Of a DNA stretch of 64,000 bases, positions 18,138 to 27,547 are shown piece by piece. The notes beneath the pieces are model-generated. The model saw nothing but the letters and a program-made list of their open reading frames with translations. It was not told where the DNA came from and searched no databases. This DNA is from Capsulimonas corticalis (GTDB lineage Bacteria; Armatimonadota; Armatimonadia; Armatimonadales; Capsulimonadaceae): contig NZ_AP025739.1 in NCBI RefSeq assembly GCF_003574315.2, positions 992,001 to 1,056,000 of the forward strand. The letters are read 5' to 3'. Every line of letters starts with the position of its first letter. Within the stretch, counting starts at the first letter, position 1. The position numbers were made by a program, and so were the translations under genes.

Positions 18138-18170
18138 AATATTCTTTCGTCACTAGAGGCGAAGAATATT
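18138..18170 (+). promoter_or_regulatory. Leader hairpin before the DUF5666 gene
   Basis: AATATTCTTTCG (18138-18149) pairs with CGAAGAATATT (18160-18170) with one bulged T. The hairpin ends 3 bases before the GGAGG ribosome-binding site, so it could control translation or mRNA stability. Confidence 0.45.
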
Positions 18171-18185
18171 TTCGGAGGAACATTC

Positions 18186-18839
18186 ATGAAGACTACACTG
18201 CAATCGCTCATCTCGCTCGCCTGCGCGTCGTTTGCGCTGGCTCCGCTCACGGCGCTGGCCGACGTCCCCGCGGCCACGCCTGTCGCCGCTGCGGCGACCC
18301 CGAAAGCCGCCGACAATGTCCAGGGCAAGATCTCCAGCATCGACACGGCGGCGAAGACGATCACCGTGACGTCGCATCACGGCGCCAACACCTCGACCTT
18401 CGCGTGGGACGACGCCACGAAGATCCTCAAGACGAGCGAAGGCGCATTGTCGGACGTCAAAGTCGGCGACACGGTGCGCGCCTACGGCGCGGCCACTCCC
18501 GAAGCCCCCACCCTGACCGCCAGCCATATCCTGATCGAGCCTGCGATTACGGCAGGCAAGCATAAGACCGGCCCCAAGAGCGGCTTCCATCGCAACCATG
18601 TCGAAGGCGTGATCGCGACCACGACTCCGACGCTGACTCTCACGACGCCTGGCGGCGTCACCGTGACCGTAACCACCACCGCCGAGACCAAGGTGGAAAG
18701 CGTAACGGCCGCCGCGCCGAGCGACCTGTCCGCCGGCGTGACGGTTCAGGCTCGTCTGAAAACCGCCGCCACCCCGCCGGTCGCCGCGACGATCACCATC
18801 GTCCCCGCGCACGCCAGGCGAACGGCCAACGCGAAATAG
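18186..18839 (+). CDS. DUF5666-type exported protein
   Basis: 217 residues. The ATG at 18186 has GGAGG 7 bases upstream and opens a normal signal peptide (LISLACASFALAPLTALA); an in-frame ATG 60 bases upstream lacks both. After an Ala-rich linker come two similar small beta-domains: VQGKISSIDTAAKTITVTS with VKVGDTVRAYG, and VEGVIATTTPTLTLTTPGG with LSAGVTVQARL. This is the pattern of DUF5666, an OB-like repeat found in exported proteins of unknown role. A strong terminator follows. Confidence 0.75.
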   Translation: MKTTLQSLISLACASFALAPLTALADVPAATPVAAAATPKAADNVQGKISSIDTAAKTITVTSHHGANTSTFAWDDATKILKTSEGALSDVKVGDTVRAYGAATPEAPTLTASHILIEPAITAGKHKTGPKSGFHRNHVEGVIATTTPTLTLTTPGGVTVTVTTTAETKVESVTAAAPSDLSAGVTVQARLKTAATPPVAATITIVPAHARRTANAK

Positions 18840-18886
18840 CTTCACGCAGCGCGCGTGAATCGCGCGCTCCGGCCGCGACGCCATGC

Positions 18887-18927
18887 AAATTGCCCGGCTC
18901 CCGTGTGAACGGGAGCCGGGCAATTTT
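18887..18927 (+). terminator. Rho-independent terminator after the DUF5666 gene
   Basis: A perfect 17-bp stem (18887-18903 with 18910-18926), loop TGTGAA, with a T-run at the 3' side. It is one of the clearest terminators in the window. Confidence 0.9.
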
Positions 18928-18937
18928 CTGATCGCCG

Positions 18938-18946
18938 TGCTAGAAT
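18938..18946 (+). promoter_or_regulatory. Extended -10 promoter of the esterase gene
   Basis: TGC-TAGAAT (TAGAAT at 18941-18946) lies between the terminator and the gene at 18981, whose RBS is AAGGAGAG. Confidence 0.5.
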
Positions 18947-18980
18947 ATCGACAGCACAGCGTAAGGAGAGCCAAGCACTG

Positions 18981-20093
18981 ATGATCGCGAAGACGCCTTC
19001 CATGGAAATCGACCCGCTGACGGTTGTCGCCGAACTGCCCGATCCATTTTTGCGCCCGGACGGAACACGCATCGCCACCCCCTCCGAATGGGAAGCATGC
19101 CGCGCGTCAATCCAAAGCGCCCTGCTGCGCGATGAATATGGACACATTCCCCCGCCTCCGGAAAATCTGAGCGCGGCGGAGATCGCATCGGATCCCCTCT
19201 CTTATGGAGCGACTGAAAAGCGCATTCGCATCACCTGCGGGCCAGGCGGCGCCGTCCAATTTCATCTCCATGTCATCGTTCCCGGCGGCCATTCGGAGCC
19301 GATGCCGGTCCTTCTCGTGGGAGATCGATGCTGGGGCGCGGCTCCGATCCCGCAGGAGATCGCGGCGCGCGGCTACGTGCTTGCGGAGTTCGATCGCACC
19401 GAGATCGCGCCCGACGCCCCGGGGCGCGACGTCGGCGTCTACCCTCTCTATCCCGATCATGATTGGGGCGCGATGGGCGCGTGGGCGTGGGGATACCATC
19501 GCGCCGTCGATTATCTCGTGACGCAGCCGTATGTGGATGCGTCTAGAATCGCCGTCACCGGCCATTCGCGCGGCGGCAAGGCGACGCTGCTCGCGGGAGC
19601 GCTGGACGAGCGGATCGCCCTCGCCGCCCCCAATAACTCCGGATGCGGCGGCGCGGCGCCGTACCGCGCCAAGAGCGCCGGCGCTGAAACTCTGGAGATC
19701 ATCCTGCGCGTATTCCCCTACTGGTTCCAAGCACAGCTCCCCGCATTCATCGGCCGTGAAGACCAGCTCCCGTTCGACCAGCACTCACTGCTGGCGCTCG
19801 TCGCCCCGCGCGCCCTTCTTATCACCAACGCCCTCGGCGACCTCTGGGCGGATCCCGAAGGGACGCATCAAACATATCTTGCCGCCCGAGAGGTTTTTGA
19901 GTTTTTCGGCGCCGGCGGCCGGATCGCCAATCATTACCGGGAAGGCAAGCACGCGCACAACGCCGATGACTGGCGCGCGCTGCTGGACTTTGCCGATCAT
20001 CAGTTCTTCGGCAAAGACGTTCCGACCAAATTCGACGGCGCGCCGTTCACGCCGACGCTTCCCAGGTTCTCCTGGCGCGCGCCGCGCCCCTAA
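18981..20093 (+). CDS. CE15-like alpha/beta hydrolase (glucuronoyl esterase type)
   Basis: 370 residues without an obvious signal peptide. The nucleophile motif is GHSRGGKATLL, close to the G-C-S-R-x-G-K of carbohydrate esterase family 15. It is preceded by GAMGAWAWGYHRAVDYL, the helix that precedes the nucleophile in that family. The catalytic His is probably in GKHAHNADDW near the C-terminus. CE15 enzymes cut ester bonds between glucuronic acid and lignin alcohols; bacterial relatives include other esterases. The His in place of Cys next to the nucleophile and the lack of a signal peptide leave the substrate open. The ATG follows AAGGAGAG. Confidence 0.75.
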   Translation: MIAKTPSMEIDPLTVVAELPDPFLRPDGTRIATPSEWEACRASIQSALLRDEYGHIPPPPENLSAAEIASDPLSYGATEKRIRITCGPGGAVQFHLHVIVPGGHSEPMPVLLVGDRCWGAAPIPQEIAARGYVLAEFDRTEIAPDAPGRDVGVYPLYPDHDWGAMGAWAWGYHRAVDYLVTQPYVDASRIAVTGHSRGGKATLLAGALDERIALAAPNNSGCGGAAPYRAKSAGAETLEIILRVFPYWFQAQLPAFIGREDQLPFDQHSLLALVAPRALLITNALGDLWADPEGTHQTYLAAREVFEFFGAGGRIANHYREGKHAHNADDWRALLDFADHQFFGKDVPTKFDGAPFTPTLPRFSWRAPRP

Positions 20094-20125
20094 AGCGCGC
20101 TTAACTTGGCGGGCCGCACAAAATT

Positions 20126-20162
20126 CAGCCGCCGAGCTTCGTTTGATGAAGCTCGGCGGCTG
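20126..20162. terminator. Bidirectional terminator between convergent genes
   Basis: A 15-bp perfect stem (20126-20140 with 20148-20162), loop GTTTGAT. Read on the minus strand it is followed by AATTTT, so it fits the minus-strand prepilin-like gene best; it also lies downstream of the esterase. Confidence 0.8.
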
Positions 20163-20199
20163 TTCTTATCTCCGCGACCTCGGTCGTTGTGAACGGAAA

Positions 20200-21030
20200 T
20201 TAGCGGATGCTGTACGTAACGGCGTGCTTTCCGTTGTCGACGCCCTCCGCGTAGACCGTGCCGTAGACGCCCGGCGCGCCGGGGACCGAGCCGCCGCCAA
20301 GATCGGTGGATGTGACGGCGTTCCAGCCGGCGGAGACCGCAGCCGGCAGATACCATTTGCAGTGCCCGTCCGCCATCAGATAGTTGGCGCCTTCGTTATG
20401 GCGTCCGCCCTTGGCCGTATAGTATCCCCAATTGCCGGTTCCGACGCTTGTGGTTCCCTGGCCGTCGAGAACGCCGGTCGCCTGCAGCGGCGGGCCTCCC
20501 ACAAAGTTATCCGCCCGGTAATCGCACCAGATCGGTCCGCCGCCGGCGCAGGGGTGGTACGGCAACCCATCGGTGGTCGCCGAGCCGACTTCCGACGCAT
20601 TGGTGGGATCCGTCGTGTCATTCTGGCCTTCGGACAGCAGAATGGTCTTCGTGGACGACGTCATCGCGGCGGAGCTGGAGCCGCCCAGGCACAGGCTGTA
20701 TGTATAGCTGATGTGCGACCCCTTCGTGGGATCGTCCGGGCACTGGTAGACGGCCGTGCTCTTGACATAGGTATAGATCTGACTCGCCCAGCCCTCGCCC
20801 GTATTGAGATTACTGGGGTCGGTTCCGCGCGTGCCGCTCGGATAAAACTCGTCGTTATCCTGAACGTACTGCATGAGCGCCAATCCCAGCTGCTTCTGGT
20901 TGCTGGCGCAGCTTGTCTGACGCGCCTTTTCCCGCACCTTGGCGAAGACCGGGAAGAGAATGGCCGCAAGCACCGCAATGATCGCGATGACTACGAGTAG
21001 TTCAATAAGGGTAAAACCTTGTTTTTTCAT
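20200..21030 (-). CDS. Prepilin-type N-terminal cleavage/methylation protein, DUF1559 family
   Basis: 276 residues from the ATG at 21030. The frame stays open further upstream, but the class III signal [14 protein letters not shown] fixes the start. After the helix ([20 protein letters not shown]) comes [20 protein letters not shown], with the DUF1559-type region and [17 protein letters not shown] near the C-terminus. It is a paralogue of the protein at 454, sharing the first ~70 residues closely. It is expected to be processed by prepilin peptidase and displayed at the membrane or in a pseudopilus. It converges with the esterase across a shared terminator. Confidence 0.92.
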   Translation of the reverse strand: MKKQGFTLIELLVVIAIIAVLAAILFPVFAKVREKARQTSCASNQKQLGLALMQYVQDNDEFYPSGTRGTDPSNLNTGEGWASQIYTYVKSTAVYQCPDDPTKGSHISYTYSLCLGGSSSAAMTSSTKTILLSEGQNDTTDPTNASEVGSATTDGLPYHPCAGGGPIWCDYRADNFVGGPPLQATGVLDGQGTTSVGTGNWGYYTAKGGRHNEGANYLMADGHCKWYLPAAVSAGWNAVTSTDLGGGSVPGAPGVYGTVYAEGVDNGKHAVTYSIR

Positions 21031-21153
21031 GGAAACCTTCCGCCGAGCGCGAATTTCTCGGCGCGCTCCGGCTAAAAATACAACTATGAAAGATTCTCGG
21101 AGCGAACGCCGCCTTTCATTACCTGGTAAACGACGCCGTCCCGAGCGATCTCG

Positions 21154-21162
21154 TGCTAAAAT
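21154..21162 (+). promoter_or_regulatory. Extended -10 promoter, probably leaderless, for the dus gene
   Basis: TGC-TAAAAT ends only 5 bases before the ATG at 21168. The transcript would start at or about the A of the start codon. Confidence 0.5.
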
Positions 21163-21167
21163 AAGAT

Positions 21168-22214
21168 ATGTCTGAGTTAGGTCCGCAAACAATTTGGGTG
21201 ACGCCGCACGCGCCGGCGCTGGTGCTGGCGCCCATGGACGGCCTCACCGACGCGCCGATGCGCGCGGTGCAAGGCGAAGCCGGCGCGTTCACCCACGCCG
21301 TCTCCGAATTTCTGCGCGTGAACGCCGATGTCCCGCCCAAAAAGGTCTTCCACCGGGATATCCCCGAGCTTCTGAACGGCGGGCGGACGCACACCGGCCT
21401 TCCCGTTCAGGTGCAGCTCCTCGGCGGCGATGCCGAGCGCATGGCGGAGGCGGCCGTGATCGGCTGCAAGGCGGGGGCGCGCGCCATCGACATCAACTTC
21501 GGCTGCCCCGCGCCGACCGTGAACCGTCACGACGGCGGCGCGACGCTGCTCAAATATCCCCAGCGCATCCGAGAGATCGTCGCCGCCATCCGCGCCGCGC
21601 TCCCACCCGAGATTCCCGTCTCCGCCAAGCTGCGCCTCGGCTGGGATACGATCGAATCGATCCACGAAAACGCCGCCATGGCCGCCGAAGGCGGCGCCGC
21701 CTGGATCACCATTCACGGCCGCACCAAGATCGAAGGCTACAAGCCGCCCGCCCACTGGGGCCCGATCGGCGAAGTCCGCGCCCGCCTCGGCATCCCCGTC
21801 GTCGCCAACGGCGACATCTGGTCCCTGGAAGCCTTCAAGCGCTGCCAGGACGAAACCGGCTGCGCGCACTTCATGCTCGGCCGAGGCGCCCTCGCCGACC
21901 CCACCCTCTCCTACCAGATCGCCGCCGAACTCGGCCTCGTCCCGCCCCGACCCGCCTACCTCAACGACGTCCCCTTGGACTGGATCGCCCAGCTCCAGCG
22001 CCTCGTCCACTGGACGGACCACTTCGAAGGCCCCAGCTCTCGCAAGATCCTCCCTCGGATGAAACAATGGCTCAACCTGGCGCGCCGGCACGGAGATTTC
22101 CAGGCGTTTGATGAGGTCAAGCGCGCCGAATCGGTAGAGGAGCTGTTTGCGATACTGCGCGCATACACACCAATATCATCAGAAGCCTCCAAGTCTTTCG
22201 CTGTAATTTCATAA
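21168..22214 (+). CDS. tRNA-dihydrouridine synthase
   Basis: 348 residues. It is an FMN enzyme that reduces specific uridines of tRNA to dihydrouridine. The barrel starts with [16 protein letters not shown], and the catalytic Cys is in [44 protein letters not shown] and [11 protein letters not shown] are FMN- and tRNA-binding segments in the usual order. Which Dus subfamily it belongs to (and so which position it modifies) I cannot settle; the short insert and DGLTD start recall DusC. The last ~20 residues are of less GC-rich composition, like the following ATPase gene. Confidence 0.93.
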   Translation: MSELGPQTIWVTPHAPALVLAPMDGLTDAPMRAVQGEAGAFTHAVSEFLRVNADVPPKKVFHRDIPELLNGGRTHTGLPVQVQLLGGDAERMAEAAVIGCKAGARAIDINFGCPAPTVNRHDGGATLLKYPQRIREIVAAIRAALPPEIPVSAKLRLGWDTIESIHENAAMAAEGGAAWITIHGRTKIEGYKPPAHWGPIGEVRARLGIPVVANGDIWSLEAFKRCQDETGCAHFMLGRGALADPTLSYQIAAELGLVPPRPAYLNDVPLDWIAQLQRLVHWTDHFEGPSSRKILPRMKQWLNLARRHGDFQAFDEVKRAESVEELFAILRAYTPISSEASKSFAVIS

Positions 22215-22224
22215 CGGAGCATCC

Positions 22225-23241
22225 ATGCCTGCAATAGAAAAAATATCGATCAAGGGCTTCAAAAGCATCGCTTCGATTGAAGATCTAGCATTGGGTGCTG
22301 TGAACATCGTAATCGGCCCAAACGGCTCCGGCAAGTCCAATTTTATCGGGGTTTTCTCGTTTTTGCACGCCATTCGCGAAGGGCAACTTCAAGATTACGT
22401 CACCAGAGCTGGGGGTGCGGACAAGATATTGCACTTTGGAGCAAAGACAACTGAGAAGATTGAAATTAATGTCACCTTCCAGGAAGCAAAAAACAGATAT
22501 CGGCTGTCATTAATTCCTACCGTGACTGACGAATTTATTACTTCAGATGTCGAGATGGCCGAAGTAGATCGCACTCATTTGGATCGCTGGCGGATCTATC
22601 ATTTCCACGATACAAGTACGAACGCTCCGATCAAGAAAACATCGGATGTCAACGACAATCGGTTTCTCCGGGCAGACGGCGCAAACCTGGCGGCGTTTCT
22701 GTACTTTTTGCGGCTCAAGCATAGCGGTTCATACAGCCTGATTCGTAGAAGCATTCAACGGGTTGCGCCATTTTTTGACGACTTTATGCTGGAGCCACAG
22801 AACCTCAATCCGGAGAAGATTCGGCTGGAATGGCGGCACAAAGAATCGGATGCGTACTTTGATGTTTCGTCGCTGTCCGATGGGACGTTGCGGTTTATTG
22901 CGCTGGCGACGCTCTTTCTTCAGCCGGCCGAGCTTCTTCCCTCAGTGATCTTAGTCGATGAGCCGGAGCTGGGCCTGCATCCTTACGCGATTACTATGCT
23001 GGCGTCGCTTGTAAAGCAGGCGTCCGTTCATGCACAGGTGATCCTTTCCACGCAGTCTCCGCAATTGCTGGATCAATTTGAACCGGAGGATGTGCTTGTC
23101 GCCCAGCGCGTGGATGGCGGAACGCAATTCACGCGTTTGGATGCGCAGCGGCTCGGCGAGTGGCTAGACGAGTATAGCCTCGGGCAGCTCTGGGAAAAGA
23201 ACGAGTTCGGTGGCCGCCCTGGCGAGAGGATCAGCGCGTGA
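22225..23241 (+). CDS. OLD-like AAA family ATPase
   Basis: 338 residues, about the length of the ATPase part of OLD/RecF-type proteins without a fused TOPRIM domain. Walker A is GPNGSGKSN (31-39), the signature is SLSDGTLRFIAL, Walker B is SVILVDEPELGLHP, and the switch segment is STQSPQLLD. It belongs to the SMC/RecN-like AAA_21 group. It overlaps the following DUF4276 gene by 4 bases (GTGA), so the two products are made together. An ATPase next to a TOPRIM-like DUF4276 protein resembles a split OLD or PARIS-style anti-phage pair, with the ATPase as sensor. That role is inference from architecture. Base composition is less GC-rich than dus upstream. Confidence 0.88.
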   Translation: MPAIEKISIKGFKSIASIEDLALGAVNIVIGPNGSGKSNFIGVFSFLHAIREGQLQDYVTRAGGADKILHFGAKTTEKIEINVTFQEAKNRYRLSLIPTVTDEFITSDVEMAEVDRTHLDRWRIYHFHDTSTNAPIKKTSDVNDNRFLRADGANLAAFLYFLRLKHSGSYSLIRRSIQRVAPFFDDFMLEPQNLNPEKIRLEWRHKESDAYFDVSSLSDGTLRFIALATLFLQPAELLPSVILVDEPELGLHPYAITMLASLVKQASVHAQVILSTQSPQLLDQFEPEDVLVAQRVDGGTQFTRLDAQRLGEWLDEYSLGQLWEKNEFGGRPGERISA

Positions 23242-23945
23242 CGAGGCTTCTGATCCATGTCGAGGGCGAGACGGAAGAGACGTTTGTCAATGAATTGCTG
23301 GCCGACCACCTGTATCGTAAGGGATATACGGCCGTGAGCGCACGGCTGCTGGGAAATTCTCGGCAGCGAAGCCGCCGGGGCGGAATTCGGTCATGGAGGA
23401 CAGTCCGCGGCGATATTCTTCGGCATCTCAAGGAAGATCCAAATTGTCTCGCAACCACAATGGTCGATTATTATGCGCTGCCGCAAGGCGCCGATGACGG
23501 ATGGCCAGGCAGGCATAAGGCAGCCGGTCTTGCATTTTTCATGAAAGCGGCTTCTGTGGAGGAAGCCGTCGCCAAAGATATCATCGCGAACACACAAGAA
23601 ATGGGCGCCCTTTCCAGGTTTTTCCCGTTCGTGATGATGCATGAATTTGAAGCGATGCTTTTTAGCGATTGCGAGCGATTCGCAAGCGGCGTGGCGCAAC
23701 CAGGATTGGCTTCCGCTTTTCAGACAATCCGCGACCAATTCAGCAGCCCTGAAGAAATCAACGATTCACCAATCACTGCCCCCTCCAAACGGATTGAAGG
23801 ACTTGTGCCTGGTTATGTAAAACCTCTTTACGGCACACTCGCCGCATTGGAAATCGGGCTGGACGCCATTCGCGCACAATGTCCACATTTTCGAAGCTGG
23901 CTGGAACAATTAGAATCTTGGCCGGAACGCAGAGCGAGCCTCTGA
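23238..23945 (+). CDS. DUF4276 family protein (TOPRIM-like), partner of the ATPase
   Basis: 235 residues, GTG start inside the stop of the ATPase gene. The N-terminus LLIHVEGETEETFVNELLADHL is the DUF4276 opening: a beta strand followed by the conserved E-G-x-T-E, the TOPRIM acidic position. TTMVDYYALPQ is the second conserved strand with Asp-Tyr-Tyr, and FFPFVMMHEFEAMLFSD is the third, with Glu in HEFEA. The family has a TOPRIM-like fold and is often encoded beside OLD-like ATPases. A nuclease or other effector role is plausible because the Glu/Asp positions are intact, but the activity has not been established from sequence. Confidence 0.85.
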   Translation: MTRLLIHVEGETEETFVNELLADHLYRKGYTAVSARLLGNSRQRSRRGGIRSWRTVRGDILRHLKEDPNCLATTMVDYYALPQGADDGWPGRHKAAGLAFFMKAASVEEAVAKDIIANTQEMGALSRFFPFVMMHEFEAMLFSDCERFASGVAQPGLASAFQTIRDQFSSPEEINDSPITAPSKRIEGLVPGYVKPLYGTLAALEIGLDAIRAQCPHFRSWLEQLESWPERRASL

Positions 23946-23995
23946 TTTCCGCACGCTTCAAACCCCGACGAACCCACGAAGACGAGCTCCCCATT

Positions 23996-26900
23996 ATGCA
24001 TGATCAAACACACTCCCAAACTTTTCTCGACAACTCACAGCTCGCCGCCCGTCTGGATCACTACTATCGATTGGTGACCCGAGTGATTCTCAGCCGGCAG
24101 GACCCGATTTCGGGCCTGCTGCCCGCGAGCACGGCGGTGAACGCGCATGGGGACTATACCGACGCGTGGGTGCGAGACAATATCTACAGCATCATGGCGG
24201 CGTGGGGTTTGGGGCTGGCTTATCGTAAGCTCGACTGGGACCGGGGGCGGACGTACGAGCTGGAGCAGTCGGTCGTCAAGGTGATGCGCGGCCTGCTGCT
24301 GGCGATGATGCGGCAGGCGCCGAAGGTGGAGCGGTTCAAGCATACGCAGTCGCCGGGAGATTCGCTGCACGCCAAGTACGACACGCGGACGGGAAACACG
24401 GTGGTCGGCGACAATGAGTGGGGGCATTTGCAGCTCGACGCAACCTCGCTGTGGCTGCTGATGCTCGGGCAGATGACGGCGTCGGGCCTGTCCATTATTT
24501 ACACGGTGGACGAGGTGAACTTTGTCCAGAACTTAGTCTATTATATCGGACGGGCGTATCGAACGCCGGACTTTGGGATCTGGGAGCGCGGCGAAAAGAT
24601 CAATCACGGCGGCGCGGAGCTGAACGCCAGCTCCATCGGCATGGCGAAGGCGGCGCTGGAGGCGCTGAATGGGCTGGACCTGTTCGGCGTGCGCGGCGGG
24701 CAGGCGTCGGTACTGCACGTGCTGGCGGACGAGATCGCCCGGTCACGGATCACGCTGGAGTCGCTGCTGCCCTGGGAATCGAGCTCTAAAGAGGTGGACG
24801 GCGCCTTGCTCAGCATCGTCGGATTCCCGGCGTTCGCGGTGGAGGACGCGGAACTCGCGCACCGGACTCGCCGGCGGGTCATCGAAAAGCTTCAGGGCGA
24901 ATACGGCTGCAAGCGATTTTTGCGCGATGGGCACCAGACGACGATTGAAGATCCAGGCCGTCTCTATTACGAAGCCTGGGAGCTGAAGCAGTTCGAGAAT
25001 ATCGAGTGCGAATGGCCGCTCTTCTACACCTATCTCATGCTGGACGCGCTGTTCCGGGGAGATGACGGGGCGATCGCCGAATACCGGTCGCGGCTGAAAA
25101 GCGTGCTGGTGACCCACGAGGGCATGGAGCTGCTGCCAGAGCTGTACTATGTGCCGACGGAGCGGATCGACGCCGAGCGCGCGGAGCCGCACAGCCAGGA
25201 GCGTCTGCCGAACGCGAATGTCCCGCTGGTCTGGGCGCAGAGTCTTTACTATCTGGCGCTGATGGTGGATGAGGGGCTGCTGGAGACGGGCGAGATCGAT
25301 CCGCTGGGCCGGCGCCTGCGCATCGGCGCGCCGCGCGAACCGGTCGTCCAGGTGGCTCTGCTGGCGGAAGACGAAGCCTTGCAGCGCGAACTGGAGACGC
25401 TGGGAGTGACGACGCAAACGCCGCAGCAGATCGAGCCGATCCAGGTCCGGCGCGCCGGGGAGCTCGCCGGCGCCTACGGGTATATCGGGCGCAACGACAA
25501 GCTGGGCCTGACCGGGCGCCCCGTGCGACGCCTGCGCAGTCTCACGACCTCGAAGCTGTTTCTGATCCGAGGCCAGATCATGGTCTTCCTGCCCTCGTTT
25601 CTGGACCCACAGAAGTTCTACCTGATGCTGGACCGGTACTATCTGGTCGAGCACATCAAGAGCGAGATCGCCTATATTCAGCGGCACTGGCGACAAACGG
25701 GGCGTCCCACGATCACGCTGCTGCTCACGCGCACCGTGCTGGAGGCGGGGCGCGACGCCCTGCTGTCGCTGATCCAGGAGATGCACAACGGCGAATGCGG
25801 CGGCGTCCCGGTGCGCCTGGGACGGATCGGCGAGCTGCGCCAGATGGCGGGAATCGAGCGGATCGACTATCTCCACGAATTCGAGTTCTCCCAGACGCCC
25901 GTCCGCGACGCGCAGCCGGCGCACTTTCTCCTGGCCGTCGATCCTCTGCGATGCGCGCCTTTGTCACGCCAGGAAGAGATGGGAATCGATCAGGAGCATG
26001 ACGCCGACGCGATCTTCCGGCGGCTTCCCGGCAACCCCAACATCTACGAACAGGTGGAGCTGCTCCAGGCGCTGGTGCGGATCGTCGGCCTCACGGCGAC
26101 ATTTTCCATCGACGGAAAAAATGTCACGGTGCTGGACTTGCTGGAAGACGTTTACGCGCAGGCGGCGCGCGGCGAGCACGGGCGCTCCTTCTGGGCCGTG
26201 GTGCGCCGCGCCGCCGGACTCTGCGGCAAAACCGACGTCGCCCTCGCGGACGCCGTCACCGACATTCTCGTCCGCCAGAAGCAGCTCACGTTCGGCAAAT
26301 CGTACACCGACGCCTCGCTGGTCTCCCACCCGCTCCCGCCGAGCGAAATCCGCGACAAGATCCGCGAGTTCGGCGGCGCGGATATCCGCGACTGGGTGCT
26401 GACGCAGGAAATCCTGATCTACCTCGGCGTATTGATCAAGAGCGAGCCGGAGCTCTTCCGTGGCCTGCTCACCCTGCGCGTCGGCTATCTCATCCTGCTC
26501 ATTACCAGCGAGCTCGCGGGCGATCTGGACATGCGCCAGGAAGAAGCCTACGAGTACCTGATGCACCTGAGCCCTTCCGAGATCCAGCTGCGCCTGCGCC
26601 GTGTGCTGGGAGATTATGACGATACCGCCAGGCTGGCGCGCCGCCAAGAATCCCTCCCGCTTCAGCAGGGCGTCGTCGAACCCCTGGATTCTCTCACGAC
26701 GATCATCGAAACCCCGTCCGGCGGCTGGCTCCGCTACCGCCAGAAAGAAGGCTCCCTTAACCGCGTCCCCGCCGGCTTCTACCCGCGCGTCTGGAACCTC
26801 TTCGAGCACTGCAAGGGCCTGATCATCGGGGACAAACTGGAGCTGCGCAACCGCATCGACAGCGACTGGATTCTTTCCGAGATGACTCCCGGCGAAAAGA

Positions 26901-27220
26901 ACTTCGCCCTCACGATCGAGCATTTGCTCAACAAGATGGACGCCGTCAAGTTCCGCCAGGTCACCATCGAAACGCTCGTCGCCCTCTGCCATCTCGTCGA
27001 GCGCACCCCCAGCCTCCGGATCGACGACTACCTCGTCACCGACGTCATCGTCGGCCACGCCGTCCGCCTCGCCTGGCTCGACCACCACCCCGACCGCGCC
27101 GACGCCTACGACGAAGACAAATCCGAAGCCTGGACCTCCTTCTACGAATCCTCCCCCCAAACCTGCGCCGCCGCCGTCGTCAAAGCGCTGCAGTTCTTGA
27201 CGCAGGGGGAAGCGGTGTGA
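23996..27220 (+). CDS. GH15-like / phosphorylase-kinase-alpha-like protein
   Basis: 1074 residues from the ATG at 23996. The frame also has an ATG at 23879, but that overlaps the DUF4276 gene and encodes an atypical leader. The N-terminal ~400 residues form an (alpha/alpha)6 toroid of the glucoamylase type: DAWVRDNIYSIMAAWGLGLAY, WGHLQLDATSLWLL, INHGGAELNASSIGMAKAALE and YYEAWELKQFENIECEWPLF. The C-terminal half resembles the long tail of GH15/phosphorylase-kinase-alpha proteins known from cyanobacteria. No signal peptide, so it is cytoplasmic and could act on or regulate storage glucan. Catalytic acids cannot be assigned with certainty. It lies between two ATPase-effector pairs but has ordinary GC-rich composition. 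Confidence 0.8.
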   Translation: MHDQTHSQTFLDNSQLAARLDHYYRLVTRVILSRQDPISGLLPASTAVNAHGDYTDAWVRDNIYSIMAAWGLGLAYRKLDWDRGRTYELEQSVVKVMRGLLLAMMRQAPKVERFKHTQSPGDSLHAKYDTRTGNTVVGDNEWGHLQLDATSLWLLMLGQMTASGLSIIYTVDEVNFVQNLVYYIGRAYRTPDFGIWERGEKINHGGAELNASSIGMAKAALEALNGLDLFGVRGGQASVLHVLADEIARSRITLESLLPWESSSKEVDGALLSIVGFPAFAVEDAELAHRTRRRVIEKLQGEYGCKRFLRDGHQTTIEDPGRLYYEAWELKQFENIECEWPLFYTYLMLDALFRGDDGAIAEYRSRLKSVLVTHEGMELLPELYYVPTERIDAERAEPHSQERLPNANVPLVWAQSLYYLALMVDEGLLETGEIDPLGRRLRIGAPREPVVQVALLAEDEALQRELETLGVTTQTPQQIEPIQVRRAGELAGAYGYIGRNDKLGLTGRPVRRLRSLTTSKLFLIRGQIMVFLPSFLDPQKFYLMLDRYYLVEHIKSEIAYIQRHWRQTGRPTITLLLTRTVLEAGRDALLSLIQEMHNGECGGVPVRLGRIGELRQMAGIERIDYLHEFEFSQTPVRDAQPAHFLLAVDPLRCAPLSRQEEMGIDQEHDADAIFRRLPGNPNIYEQVELLQALVRIVGLTATFSIDGKNVTVLDLLEDVYAQAARGEHGRSFWAVVRRAAGLCGKTDVALADAVTDILVRQKQLTFGKSYTDASLVSHPLPPSEIRDKIREFGGADIRDWVLTQEILIYLGVLIKSEPELFRGLLTLRVGYLILLITSELAGDLDMRQEEAYEYLMHLSPSEIQLRLRRVLGDYDDTARLARRQESLPLQQGVVEPLDSLTTIIETPSGGWLRYRQKEGSLNRVPAGFYPRVWNLFEHCKGLIIGDKLELRNRIDSDWILSEMTPGEKNFALTIEHLLNKMDAVKFRQVTIETLVALCHLVERTPSLRIDDYLVTDVIVGHAVRLAWLDHHPDRADAYDEDKSEAWTSFYESSPQTCAAAVVKALQFLTQGEAV

Positions 27221-27547
27221 GATAACAGGATGAATTGAGGTTCAAAGTAAGCGATAGCAGGCAAACACAATGGTATAATGTTGCCATCGACTCCCGACAC
27301 TTGCAATGGTGTTAACGTCTCCCGATCTGGCAAACGATTCTCCTGTCGCTTTTACTTACAAGCTCGAAACAAGCTTGTCGCTTGTCTCATGTAGTGAGAA
27401 TCATGGGGCTTAGCCCAAACAGGTAGTGTAAAAATGAACAGCAATAGCAGATTGTCATGCATAATGGTAGTAGCGGCGAGCCGTGTGTCAACATGTGGAT
27501 AGTCACAAAAGACGCAAATCCGGCTGTATCGCAATGGACAGGAACGT
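27221..27547. other. 327-bp intergenic region before the IetAS-type pair
   Basis: No gene is visible. TGG-TATAAT, an extended -10 box, is at 27271-27279. ACAAGCT and AAGCTTGT around 27358-27377 form an imperfect hairpin. Composition changes from GC-rich to AT-rich in this region, so it marks the left border of the transferred segment. Confidence 0.6.

Noticed and set aside
25964-27160. 398-codon minus-strand frame over the end of the GH15-like gene.
   Set aside because: Gly/Val/Glu-rich low-complexity translation with no motif; it mirrors the codon bias of the plus-strand gene.
27221-27547. Looked for a tRNA or att site at the left edge of the AT-rich island.
   Set aside because: No cloverleaf-compatible sequence or direct repeat pairing with the right flank was found by eye.
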